Origin: an uncultured Acetatifactor sp.
GTDB taxonomy: Bacteria; Bacillota; Clostridia; Lachnospirales; Lachnospiraceae
Assembly: GCA_910577185.1 (NCBI GenBank)
Contig: CAJTLR010000091.1
Span: forward strand, 1-12,277
Length of the DNA stretch: 12,277 bases
Reading direction: 5' to 3'
The stretch's first letter is position 1. The number at the start of each line of letters is the position of its first letter. The notes under the pieces were generated by a model. The model saw nothing but the letters and a program-made list of their open reading frames with translations, was not told the DNA's origin and searched no databases. The translations under genes were made by a program, and so were the position numbers. Positions 6,856 to 12,277 of the stretch are shown here, one piece after another.

Positions 6856-7857
6856 TCAAATAGTTTCAGTCCACTCATCTGCCTTTTCGTGATACAGAAA
6901 TAGTTCTGCAGGAATTTGAGTGGTATCCGGGGGAACTGGTGTCTGGATGACACAGCCTTTCAGCGGAAGTCCGTGGGTTCCTGTTTCCTGCCGGGGTTTT
7001 AAGTGCATCATGAGAAAGTGGGAACTTCCCTGATGTATTTCCGGGCGGGATTTCAAATATTGTCTGGAGTGGAAGGTAAGGTCATAATTCTTGCTGCATT
7101 CATATTCTATGCCGATATAGCACATTCCTTTGGGACAGCACTGCTCCAGGGCATCATGCCTGTGCTTTGCCGCCTCTTTCAACTGTTCCGGAGAAAACCT
7201 TTCTGCCAGTTTGGGATCCTTCCATTCTTCTTCAGTATTTTTCCACACATCTATCAATGCAACGGAATTTATATGGCAGAACACTTCATCTCCATGATGA
7301 TCCATAAAACAGAAAGAATGGGTTTTCCCGGTATTCAGGGTAACAGTCTTTTCTATTATGTGCTGGATGGGATTGGGACTATGTGTTATGGTGATGGGCA
7401 TTTGAGGTGTAAAGCCGGGCAGTTTCTCAACATCTGCCATGTTCAGCGTCAACAGCATGAGATTGTCCCAATCCATATCCTTCAGCCACTGGGGAATTGT
7501 CCAGCCCGCACTCATCATGTCGAAAAACAACTGGAACATTCCATAATTGTCAGAATACATGGGACTTCCCATGCCGCCCTGTATTTTGAGATGTTCGCCA
7601 CCCAGACAGAAATCGCTGCAATGCAGATAGCTGTATTCGTGGCTTTCATGTTCTTTCAGCATTCGCCTGTGGTTACGGGGGCCTTTTCTGTTCCGGCTTT
7701 CCGGTTCCATATATGGTTCTATCATGTAAAGTTTTGCCTCATCGGATAAGGTTATGCCGATAATGTGGCATTTCCTGCCGTCCCGTTCCGCGGTTTTTCC
7801 GATGACAAGAATATCCCGCCATTTTGAGTGGGAATTTTCTAATAATGAAAAATTCAT
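6856..7857 (-). CDS. Unrecognised 333-aa soluble protein rich in His and Cys
   Basis: I do not recognise a family. The 333-residue protein has no signal peptide or membrane helix. It is unusually rich in His, Cys, Met and Trp. Notable stretches are YSYLHCSDFCLGGEH at about 76-89, SFCFMDHHGDEVFCHINS at about 181-198, and CCPKGMCYIGIEYEC at about 240-254, near HRHD at 232-235. These could bind metal, which is inference. Start ATG 7857 follows an ideal AGGAGG (7866-7871 as CCTCCT) at 8 bases; a GTG at 7866 overlaps that site and is unlikely. An extended -10 promoter lies upstream at 7889-7917. The good initiation signals and consistent open frame make it a real gene. A GNAT gene follows it. Confidence 0.75.
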   Translation of the reverse strand: MNFSLLENSHSKWRDILVIGKTAERDGRKCHIIGITLSDEAKLYMIEPYMEPESRNRKGPRNHRRMLKEHESHEYSYLHCSDFCLGGEHLKIQGGMGSPMYSDNYGMFQLFFDMMSAGWTIPQWLKDMDWDNLMLLTLNMADVEKLPGFTPQMPITITHSPNPIQHIIEKTVTLNTGKTHSFCFMDHHGDEVFCHINSVALIDVWKNTEEEWKDPKLAERFSPEQLKEAAKHRHDALEQCCPKGMCYIGIEYECSKNYDLTFHSRQYLKSRPEIHQGSSHFLMMHLKPRQETGTHGLPLKGCVIQTPVPPDTTQIPAELFLYHEKADEWTETI

Positions 7858-7888
7858 GAGCCACACCTCCTGAAAACTTAATATGGCA

Positions 7889-7917
7889 ATTATACCATGT
7901 ATGCCGAAATAATTCTA
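7889..7917 (-). promoter_or_regulatory. Extended -10 promoter of the unknown 333-aa gene
   Basis: On the minus strand TG-G-TATAAT (TATAAT at 7894-7889) is a perfect extended -10 element, with TAGAAT at 7917-7912 as a weak -35 at 17 bases. It lies about 30 bases before the AGGAGG ribosome binding site. Confidence 0.55.
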
Positions 7918-8141
7918 TCAGGTGCAGGAAGAGTACATGGTAAATCTGTGCCTTTCATTCCCGAAAGACAGGGTACGAAAAACAGAGGGCGCTGATGGGC
8001 CGGGAGAGCTTGTTTCTTTTAAAATTAAAAAGGGAGAGGCATCCTCTGCCGGTGTGAGACGTATTAATGCGCCTTAGTTTTGCATAAGGTGTCTTGTGGT
8101 GCCTTTTCAATTGCGGGAATCAATGGGAAAGAATGATCTGG

Positions 8142-8170
8142 TTGACTTCTAAATCTTACTAGCGTAATAT
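8142..8170 (+). promoter_or_regulatory. Promoter of the PBP remnant
   Basis: TTGACT at 8142-8147 and TAATAT at 8165-8170 are spaced by exactly 17 bases. The expected transcription start is near 8177. Two palindromes at 8151-8172 and 8178-8199 cover the -10 and the start region. Confidence 0.6.
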
Positions 8171-8199
8171 TTAAATAAAATCTTACAGAAGTAAGATTT
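8151..8199 (+). promoter_or_regulatory. Twin operator palindromes resembling BlaI/MecI sites
   Basis: Site 1 has arms AAATCTTAC (8151-8159) and GTAATATTT (8164-8172), with one mismatch. Site 2 has arms AAATCTTAC (8178-8186) and GTAAGATTT (8191-8199), a perfect 9-bp match. Both have 4-base centres and the site centres are 27 bp apart. The cores TACTAGCGTA and TACAGAAGTA resemble the TACNNNNGTA core known for the BlaI/MecI/CopY repressor family. No such repressor gene lies in the window. The overlap with the promoter fits repression. Confidence 0.65.
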
Positions 8200-8240
8200 A
8201 TGGACAATGGAGATAAGAAAGAGAAGAAACGGAGGTTCAC

Positions 8241-9117
8241 GTGAGAGGGAGACGCAGGCGCAGGAGAAGGAAAAATAAAATCTTATGGGTTCTTATGTTA
8301 TGCGTAGGAATAAGTGCAGTTACCATATGTGCAACAAAATTCATTGGAAAAAGAGAGGACAGGATAACGCCGGAAGAGGTTTTACTGAAATATATGGGTT
8401 ATATTCAGGAACAGAATTATACAGCGATGTACCAGATGATTGATGTGGAAGCCTCCGGGCAAATCAGCGAGGAAGATTTTGTAAAGCGTGCAGGTATGGT
8501 GTCCGGGTTCTGTGTTTAAACCGATTACTGCGGCAATCGGGCTGGCGTCAGGGGCGATTGATCCCAATGAAGATTATGGAAATGGAGGAATCCTTACTGC
8601 GTTTGGGATTTCAGGAGGAATTGCCATTTGAAATCGTAATGGCAGAATCTCAGTTTTCTAATACGGAAAATATTGAAACGGAAATACAACTGGCAGACAG
8701 CGGATACGGGCAGGGACAGATTTTAGTCAATCCATTGCACATGGCCTGCATTTATACAGCTTTTTGCAATGAGGGAAATATGATAAAGCCGCATCTGATA
8801 TTGAGTCAGGAAACAAAAACAGAGTATTGGATTCCGGACGCTTTTTCGGCAGAGCATGCAAATCTGGTATTGGAGGGATTAAAAAAGGTGGTGAATGATT
8901 CCCATGGAACCGGATATGCGGCGCATAGGGAAGATATTCTGCTGGCTGGAAAAACCGGAACAGCGGAAATCAAAATGACCAAGGAGGACACCTCCGGTAC
9001 GGAGTTGGGATGGTTTGCTGTTTTTACAACAGAAAATGAGGTGGAACGTCCGATTTTGATTGTCAGTATGGTGGAGGACGTAAAAGGGAGAGGCGGAAGC
9101 GGTTATGTTGTGGGAAA
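8241..9117 (+). pseudogene. Decayed MecA/PBP2-like penicillin-binding protein gene
   Basis: The start is GTG 8241, 5 bases after GGAGG (8231-8235). Fragment A (8241 to about 8490) codes for a basic N-terminus, a membrane anchor (about residues 13-31) and the beginning of an NTF2-like MecA N-terminal domain (PEEVLLKYMGYIQEQNYTAM). The frame then changes. Fragment B (about 8500-8580) codes for PGSVFKPITAAIGL, with the active-site SxxK as SVFK at 8509-8520, then AIDPNEDYG. After another frame change and deletion, fragment C (about 8580-9117) codes for LRLGFQEELPFEI through GYGQGQILVNPLHM to the KTG motif (8951-8959). The dimerisation region and the SxN motif are missing. Intact relatives are low-affinity peptidoglycan transpeptidases linked to beta-lactam resistance. 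This copy cannot work as an enzyme. Confidence 0.85.
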
Positions 9118-9272
9118 AGACAAAAAGCAATACGTTGGGAAAGTATGTGGTTGATGCAAAATCAATCATGGGGATTTTCAGTCTGGAGCCGTCAAATCCC
9201 ATGCGGCTTGAAATCGAGGACTGGAAAGAAGAGTATGCGGCAGTGATTGAAAGATATCTGCATCATCAATAG
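9118..9272 (+). pseudogene. C-terminal remnant of an HPr-like gene joined to the PBP remnant
   Basis: In a third frame, codons up to TAG 9270-9272 give KYVVDAKSIMGIFSLEPSNP and then MRLEIEDWKEEYAAVIERYL. The KSIMGIFSL block matches the region around regulatory Ser46 of the phosphocarrier HPr (KSIMGVMSL in the standard protein). The N-terminal half with the active-site His is absent, and no ribosome binding site precedes the fragment. It begins where the PBP reading frame loses similarity (about 9113-9125), so a deletion probably joined two genes here. Family HPr-like proteins in clostridia act in sugar transport or regulation; this piece is presumably inert. The HPr call rests on one motif and general shape. 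Confidence 0.6.
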
Positions 9273-9288
9273 CAGGCTGCTGCCTGCT
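9271..9288 (+). terminator. Hairpin at the end of the HPr-like remnant
   Basis: AGCAGGC (9271-9277) and GCCTGCT (9282-9288) form a perfect 7-bp stem with loop TGCT, overlapping the stop codon at 9270-9272. Only a weak T-stretch (GATTTCCC) follows. It is probably the original terminator of the HPr-like gene. Confidence 0.5.
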
Positions 9289-9317
9289 GATTTCCCGGAC
9301 TTAGGGTGACAGCTTTT

Positions 9318-9364
9318 GGAAAGTTGAAAATGGATTTCTTCTTGTTGTATTTTCAACAGTTTCC
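9318..9364 (+). promoter_or_regulatory. Long inverted repeat over the promoter of the Kiwa-like operon
   Basis: GTTGAAAAT (9323-9331) and ATTTTCAAC (9349-9357) are perfect 9-bp arms separated by 17 bases. Beyond a 2-base bulge, GGAAA (9318-9322) also pairs with TTTCC (9360-9364). The right arm overlaps the -35 box and spacer of the promoter at 9345-9373, so a DNA-binding dimer or a cruciform here could control the operon. No regulator gene is adjacent. Confidence 0.55.
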
Positions 9365-9373
9365 CATTATAAT
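9345..9373 (+). promoter_or_regulatory. Promoter of the Kiwa-like operon
   Basis: TTGTAT at 9345-9350 and a perfect TATAAT at 9368-9373 are spaced 17 bases. The leader to the first start codon at 9454 would be about 75 bases. Confidence 0.6.
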
Positions 9374-9453
9374 ATTAGAGAGGTGTGGTCAGACAGCGGT
9401 GAAAAGAAGGCTGATTTAAAATATCATAATATGGATCATTGCAGGGGGAAGGT

Positions 9454-10380
9454 ATGTCACTACAAAAGATACAGCAGGTTTTTTCCAAATTGAGCAATTG
9501 CATGTGGTCTCTCCAGCTGATACATGCCAGGGAGGTTCATGAAGAATTTGTATACAATGCCCATGACATTGTGGTGACGACCCCGGATGCAATTCGTAAA
9601 TTCATCGGGGAACTGGAGCTTGCATATACTAAGGAAAAGGGCAGACTTTCAAAGTATCAAATGGTTTGCCCTTATGATGGGAGCACAGAAGGAGACATCA
9701 TATATAAGATTGATTTTTCCAGTAAACTCATCAGTGAATCGGTTGAAAAACTTGAAAATGCCATGAAGAATCCGGATATGAAGGGGAATGCGCTGGAATT
9801 TCCGGCAAACGCCTATGTCCTGAAAGGAAATATTCTCATGGATGGCATTCGGACATCTGTCAAATTATTCACGATTATCAGCCCGTTCAAGGTATTAAAG
9901 CATAGTTTCATGTGGGATGGCGACAGCTTCAAAGTATCACCGGATAAATATTTACTGCTGCGCGGATATGTTGATGTAGTAATGGTTGACCGCACGGCAT
10001 ATCTGTTCAATATGAATGGAGAAAAGCTTTTTAACATAGAAAGAGCATATAAATCTGTTTGCCGTAATAAAGTTGAGGATATTATCGATAACGGAATTGT
10101 ATCGGATGAAAGTAACTTCAGGCAATATGCGGCATCCGGACATAATCCAAGGAAATTTGTATCATTTGATGAAGACAGGCTGAAAAAAATGAAAGAGGAT
10201 GCGAATTTTAAAAATAGGATGGCTGAAAAGTTCGGAATTATGCAAACGCCGGAGGGGATGTTTGATTCGTCTGATCGTGAAAATGTGAACAGAATTGTTA
10301 AATTCCTGTGCAAAAAAGGAATGATTGACCCGGTAAATGATAATCCGGTGGAGGTGGAGGGAACAAGGCGATGGATGTGA
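9454..10380 (+). CDS. kwaB: KwaB-like (DUF4868) protein, Kiwa anti-phage system
   Basis: The protein has 308 residues, near the usual KwaB length, soluble, with no signal peptide or membrane helix. The order of elements fits DUF4868: a helical N-terminal part; a beta-rich core with AYVLKGNILMDG (120-131) and YVDVVMVDRTAYLFN (172-186); IERAYKS (195-201); then FVSFDEDRLKKMKEDANFKN (235-254) and a C-terminal VEVEGTRRW. In the Kiwa defence system KwaB is the cytoplasmic partner and effector of the membrane protein KwaA, and has been reported to bind DNA. Start ATG 9454 follows AGGGGG (9443-9448) at 5 bases; TTG 9439 is an alternative. The next gene begins 9 bases after its stop, so translation is probably coupled. 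Family assignment is from pattern memory without alignment. Confidence 0.7.
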   Translation: MSLQKIQQVFSKLSNCMWSLQLIHAREVHEEFVYNAHDIVVTTPDAIRKFIGELELAYTKEKGRLSKYQMVCPYDGSTEGDIIYKIDFSSKLISESVEKLENAMKNPDMKGNALEFPANAYVLKGNILMDGIRTSVKLFTIISPFKVLKHSFMWDGDSFKVSPDKYLLLRGYVDVVMVDRTAYLFNMNGEKLFNIERAYKSVCRNKVEDIIDNGIVSDESNFRQYAASGHNPRKFVSFDEDRLKKMKEDANFKNRMAEKFGIMQTPEGMFDSSDRENVNRIVKFLCKKGMIDPVNDNPVEVEGTRRWM

Positions 10381-10389
10381 GGTGACAGA

Positions 10390-10962
10390 ATGCCGATATT
10401 ATTTCTTATGAGTATGTTTTTCTTATCATTTGCGCCCTTGTGGTTCTGCATTGTATGTATTGAAGTGAAAAGCCTGGCCGGAGGGACAAATGATCCATAT
10501 ACAGAGTGGATTGGTTTAGGGTTAATAACATTCGCTCTGTTTATCAGCGTGCTGGTTACAGTCAAAACGCTGAGAAAACAGACGGCTCAGAATATGGGAG
10601 AATATATGGTTGTTACTGCTGAGAAAGATACGGTTTCGACAACGGCATACCTTTTATCCAATGCGCTGCCCCTTCTTGCGTTTGATTTTACACAATGGTT
10701 TGATACGGTTCAGTTTATGATAGTTTTTGGATTTCTTGCCGCATTATGTTTACTGCATTACAGGTGTGACAGTAATGTATGCCTGGAACTTGTGGGATAT
10801 CGGTTATACAAATGCAGTCTGCACAGCGAAAATGATGATAAGGAAGGAATAACAGTACTCATCCGCCGCAAACAATTAAATGTGAATGACGAGGTCATTA
10901 TCCGAAAGCTAAATGATGAATTGTATATTGGTAAATATAAGACATCAGAAGAACAGCCGTAA
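10390..10962 (+). CDS. kwaA: KwaA-like four-helix membrane protein, Kiwa anti-phage system
   Basis: The protein has 190 residues with four hydrophobic segments at about 3-25, 41-60, 83-100 and 105-124. These are followed by a cytoplasmic tail with VCLELVGYRLYKCSL (130-144) and a charged beta-like end. The size, four-helix topology and the GYxLYK motif after the last helix fit KwaA, which is described as a tetraspanning inner-membrane protein that senses infection and works with KwaB. GAGGTGA at 10379-10385 overlaps the stop of the upstream gene and serves as ribosome binding site for ATG 10390. Compared with the first described enterobacterial system (kwaA then kwaB) the order here is reversed. 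The evidence for KwaA is mostly context and topology, so the call is less sure than for its partner. Confidence 0.6.
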   Translation: MPILFLMSMFFLSFAPLWFCIVCIEVKSLAGGTNDPYTEWIGLGLITFALFISVLVTVKTLRKQTAQNMGEYMVVTAEKDTVSTTAYLLSNALPLLAFDFTQWFDTVQFMIVFGFLAALCLLHYRCDSNVCLELVGYRLYKCSLHSENDDKEGITVLIRRKQLNVNDEVIIRKLNDELYIGKYKTSEEQP

Positions 10963-10970
10963 TAAATCAG

Positions 10971-11008
10971 AGGGACTCCGGCAATATTAGAACATTGCCG
11001 GAATCCCT
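10971..11008. terminator. Strong terminator between convergent operons
   Basis: AGGGACTCCGGCAAT (10971-10985) pairs with ATTGCCGGAATCCCT (10994-11008) with one mismatch and an 8-base loop. TTATTAAATTTT follows on the plus strand. It ends the Kiwa-like operon and, being symmetrical between converging genes, may also serve the minus-strand gene that stops at 11026. Confidence 0.85.
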
Positions 11009-11025
11009 TATTAAATTTTCGATAA

Positions 11026-11589
11026 TTATTTTTTATAACCGCATTTGGGGCATACTCCGTTTTTATCAAGAGCAATTCCGCAGAGTGGACAACGGTCCAC
11101 AGAGCCTTTTACCTGGTATTCCTCTGTGGCGGCATTCACACCGCTGGTAAAGGTGAGCTTGGCGATATTCAGTTTGTCTTTTAGCAGCTCATATACGATT
11201 TTGATCATACCCTCCACGGTCATGGTTTCTTTCGTCACTACCAGACGGCAATCAGGATAAGCTGTTGCCAGCCCGGTTTTGAAAGCCTCTCCCTTCATCT
11301 GGTTTTGGGGAGCGCCGTCCTTTATCCCTTGTTTTTCATAAACATCCAAAATGGCAGGCAGGAGAGGGTCATCCTCACGTAAAATCAGGGCATGGTCAAA
11401 GTTTTTGAGCACATCCCATGCTGTTTTCTGGATTTCGTTGCAGGGAAATACCATGTTGACACCGGGATTAACATCATCCTCAACCTCGATTGTCAAAACA
11501 CCGGTATGGCCATGCAGATATTGTGCCTCTCCTTTAAAACCATAGAATCTGTGTGCATACTGAAGATCAAACGTTGTAATGCTTCTCAT
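11026..11589 (-). CDS. QueD/6-pyruvoyl-tetrahydropterin synthase family protein with C-terminal zinc ribbon, catalytic Cys absent
   Basis: The protein has 187 residues; usual QueD proteins have about 120-150. The family (T-fold) converts dihydroneopterin triphosphate to 6-carboxy- or 6-pyruvoyl-tetrahydropterin, for queuosine or pterin synthesis. Seen: the three zinc-ligand histidines H13 (YAHRF) and H26/H28 (LHGHTG), the DH pair at D65/H66 (NFDHALIL), and Glu126 in TVEGM, corresponding to the substrate-binding Glu. The nucleophilic Cys normally four residues before the HGH is Ala22. An extra C-terminal zinc ribbon has CPLC at 167-170 and CPKC at 180-183. Start ATG 11589 has AAGGAG (11598-11603) at 8 bases. 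It lies 55 bp after perR on the same strand and may be co-transcribed. No other queuosine gene is present, so the reaction is uncertain. Confidence 0.8.
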   Translation of the reverse strand: MRSITTFDLQYAHRFYGFKGEAQYLHGHTGVLTIEVEDDVNPGVNMVFPCNEIQKTAWDVLKNFDHALILREDDPLLPAILDVYEKQGIKDGAPQNQMKGEAFKTGLATAYPDCRLVVTKETMTVEGMIKIVYELLKDKLNIAKLTFTSGVNAATEEYQVKGSVDRCPLCGIALDKNGVCPKCGYKK

Positions 11590-11604
11590 ATTAATTTCTC
11601 CTTG

Positions 11605-11638
11605 TAAATAATATATTTACGGTTATTATGCTACCGTA
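11605..11638 (-). promoter_or_regulatory. Two overlapping palindromes between perR-like gene and QueD-like gene
   Basis: TAAATA-ATA-TATTTA (11605-11619) is a perfect palindrome with a 3-base centre. TACGGT (11618-11623) pairs with ACCGTA (11633-11638) around 9 bases. They occupy most of the 55-bp gap just upstream of the AAGGAG of the QueD-like gene. They could be an operator or an mRNA hairpin adjusting downstream expression; no T-run makes it a clear terminator. Confidence 0.4.
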
Positions 11639-11644
11639 TAAGCT

Positions 11645-12028
11645 TCATTTTTTCTGGCAGTCCGGACATATGCCTTTAAACATAATATCGTAATCCAGGA
11701 AATCAAAACCATGCGTATCTTTTACCTTATCTATCAAATCAGAAACAACATCCATATCTACATCAAAAGCCCGGCCGCATTTACAGCAATGAATGTGATA
11801 GTGGGCTGTACAAATATGGTCGAAACGATCCGAACCATTGGGAATTTCTATTTTTCTGATTTTTCCTTCCTCAGCAAGGCAGTTCAGATTCCGATAGACG
11901 GTTCCTTTGCTGATATGTGGGTGTGTGGACCGTATCAGTTCGTAGATTTCATCTGCTGTGGCATGATTATGAAGATAGCTCACGGCATTTAGGACCAGCT
12001 CTTTCTGAATTGTAGTTCTTCGGACCAT
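11645..12028 (-). CDS. perR: PerR-type peroxide-sensing transcriptional repressor (Fur family)
   Basis: The protein has 127 residues, slightly short for the family. The N-terminal half is a winged helix (HISKGTVYRNL at 38-48) and the C-terminal half a dimerisation domain. The structural zinc site is two CxxC pairs, C81/C84 and C121/C124. The regulatory metal ligands known from Bacillus subtilis PerR are all present: H38, D70 (in DRFD), H76, H78 and D89. Asp rather than Glu at D89 favours PerR over Fur. PerR with iron represses oxidative-stress genes and is inactivated by peroxide oxidation of its His ligands. ATG 12028 follows AAGGAG (12035-12040) at 6 bases. The promoter carries a palindrome, suggesting autoregulation. 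The QueD-like gene follows on the same strand. Confidence 0.85.
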   Translation of the reverse strand: MVRRTTIQKELVLNAVSYLHNHATADEIYELIRSTHPHISKGTVYRNLNCLAEEGKIRKIEIPNGSDRFDHICTAHYHIHCCKCGRAFDVDMDVVSDLIDKVKDTHGFDFLDYDIMFKGICPDCQKK

Positions 12029-12051
12029 AGGACACTCCTTATTAATAATTT

Positions 12052-12065
12052 ATCCTAATAAGGAT
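12052..12065 (-). promoter_or_regulatory. Palindromic operator candidate of the perR-like gene
   Basis: ATCCT (12052-12056) and AGGAT (12061-12065) form a palindrome with centre AATA, overlapping the first bases of the -10 box and the expected transcription start. The AT-rich flanks (ATAATT, ATTATA) recall Fur/PerR boxes, though the core is not the standard PerR box. Autoregulation is inference. Confidence 0.45.
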
Positions 12066-12092
12066 TATATACCATTATTTGGTGTTTGTCAA
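12064..12092 (-). promoter_or_regulatory. Perfect consensus promoter of the perR-like gene
   Basis: On the minus strand TTGACA (12092-12087) and TATAAT (12069-12064) are both exact consensus, spaced by 17 bases. Such a strong promoter usually needs repression, in keeping with the overlapping palindrome. Confidence 0.85.
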
Positions 12093-12277
12093 TAAAATCT
12101 TATCAGCCTGCAGAAGATGAAACTCGATTACAAAACGGGAATCCCGGATTGCAATCGACCATGAAGAGGAAAATACAGAATTATTCACGGCAGAAAATGT
12201 CCGTTCCACGTCATTCCCATTATCATAGTAAACCTCCATCATGCTCAACCTGCCGCTTAGCGGGCCGCATGGCCATC
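12075..12277 (-). CDS. Possible C-terminal end of a gene running off the right edge
   Basis: One minus-strand frame is open from the window edge to a TAA at 12077-12075. It gives 66 codons that include MMEVYYDNGNDVERTF and SWSIAIRDSRFVIEFHLLQ. The mix of residues is protein-like, but no family is recognised and no start can be seen. Its end overlaps the -35 box of the perR-like promoter. It may be chance; a plus-strand frame from 12160 is also open to the edge but looks less protein-like. Confidence 0.3.
   Translation of the reverse strand, partial: WPCGPLSGRLSMMEVYYDNGNDVERTFSAVNNSVFSSSWSIAIRDSRFVIEFHLLQADKILLTNTK

Larger units (their letters stand above)
7858..8240. other. 383-bp divergent intergenic region
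   Basis: It separates the minus-strand 333-aa gene from the plus-strand PBP remnant and holds both promoters. The middle (about 7920-8140) has no supported gene. It contains a small hairpin AGAGG-CAT-CCTCT at 8035-8047 next to an A-run (a T-run on the minus strand), which could be an old minus-strand terminator. The right end carries the regulated promoter at 8142-8199. Confidence 0.6.

Noticed and set aside
6153..6863. Plus-strand open frame of 236 codons
   Set aside because: It is antisense to the clear GNAT gene at 6210-6695 and its composition mirrors that gene.
7003..7749. Plus-strand open frame of 248 codons
   Set aside because: It is antisense to the 333-aa minus-strand gene, which has a promoter and an ideal ribosome binding site; this frame has neither.
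8035..8047. AGAGG-CAT-CCTCT hairpin as a functional terminator
   Set aside because: It has only a 5-bp stem with a 3-base loop; although a T-run follows on the minus strand, no minus-strand gene ends there.
8241..9154. Two separate intact small genes (92 and 198 codons) in place of a pseudogene
   Set aside because: The two parts match successive pieces of one PBP family, motifs continue in a third frame between them (SVFK at 8509-8520), and the second part has no ribosome binding site.
9813..10565. Minus-strand open frame of 250 codons
   Set aside because: It is antisense to the KwaB-like gene and spans its junction with the next gene; no initiation signals.
12160..12277. Plus-strand open frame to the right edge
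   Set aside because: It is short, lacks a ribosome binding site, and has a basic, low-complexity composition; the opposite frame looks more protein-like, though that too is doubtful.

Overview
The window looks like chromosomal DNA from a low-to-mid GC Gram-positive anaerobe of the class Clostridia, probably a gut Lachnospiraceae relative. The reasons are strong AGGAGG-type ribosome binding sites, TTGACA/TATAAT promoters, several TTG/GTG-capable starts, a PerR-type Fur protein, an HPr-like gene remnant and a bla/mec-type penicillin-binding protein remnant. No rRNA, tRNA, CRISPR array, transposase or integrase was seen. The organism call is inference; no marker gene fixes it.

Region 1 (1-3503): a long zinc-ribbon membrane protein whose linker is a coding 30/60-bp tandem repeat, a terminator, a convergent small zinc-ribbon membrane protein, and a 475-bp gene-free stretch. 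Region 2 (3445-6169): an apparent three-gene plus-strand operon of an XRE-HTH/phosphotransferase fusion, a nitroreductase and a RimJ/RimL-type acetyltransferase. The kinase gene carries two in-frame copies of an 87-bp palindromic element, inserted exactly between its catalytic and metal-binding motifs. Region 3 (6184-7917): two minus-strand genes, a GNAT acetyltransferase and an unrecognised 333-aa protein.

Region 4 (8142-9288): the decayed remains of a MecA/PBP2-like transpeptidase gene, with at least two internal deletions and frame changes, whose tail runs into the C-terminal remnant of an HPr-like gene. Its promoter and two operator-like palindromes, which resemble BlaI/MecI sites, remain intact. 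Region 5 (9318-11008): a two-gene unit resembling the Kiwa anti-phage system, a DUF4868/KwaB-like protein followed by a KwaA-like four-helix membrane protein. It has its own promoter, overlapped by a long inverted repeat, and ends in a terminator. The gene order is kwaB-kwaA.

Region 6 (11026-12277): on the minus strand, a PerR-like peroxide-sensing repressor with a consensus promoter and an overlapping palindrome. It is followed by a QueD/PTPS-family protein that lacks the usual catalytic cysteine and has gained a zinc ribbon. A doubtful partial reading frame runs off the right edge. The most notable items are the in-frame palindromic element, the Kiwa-like pair, and the dead PBP gene behind apparently live regulation.
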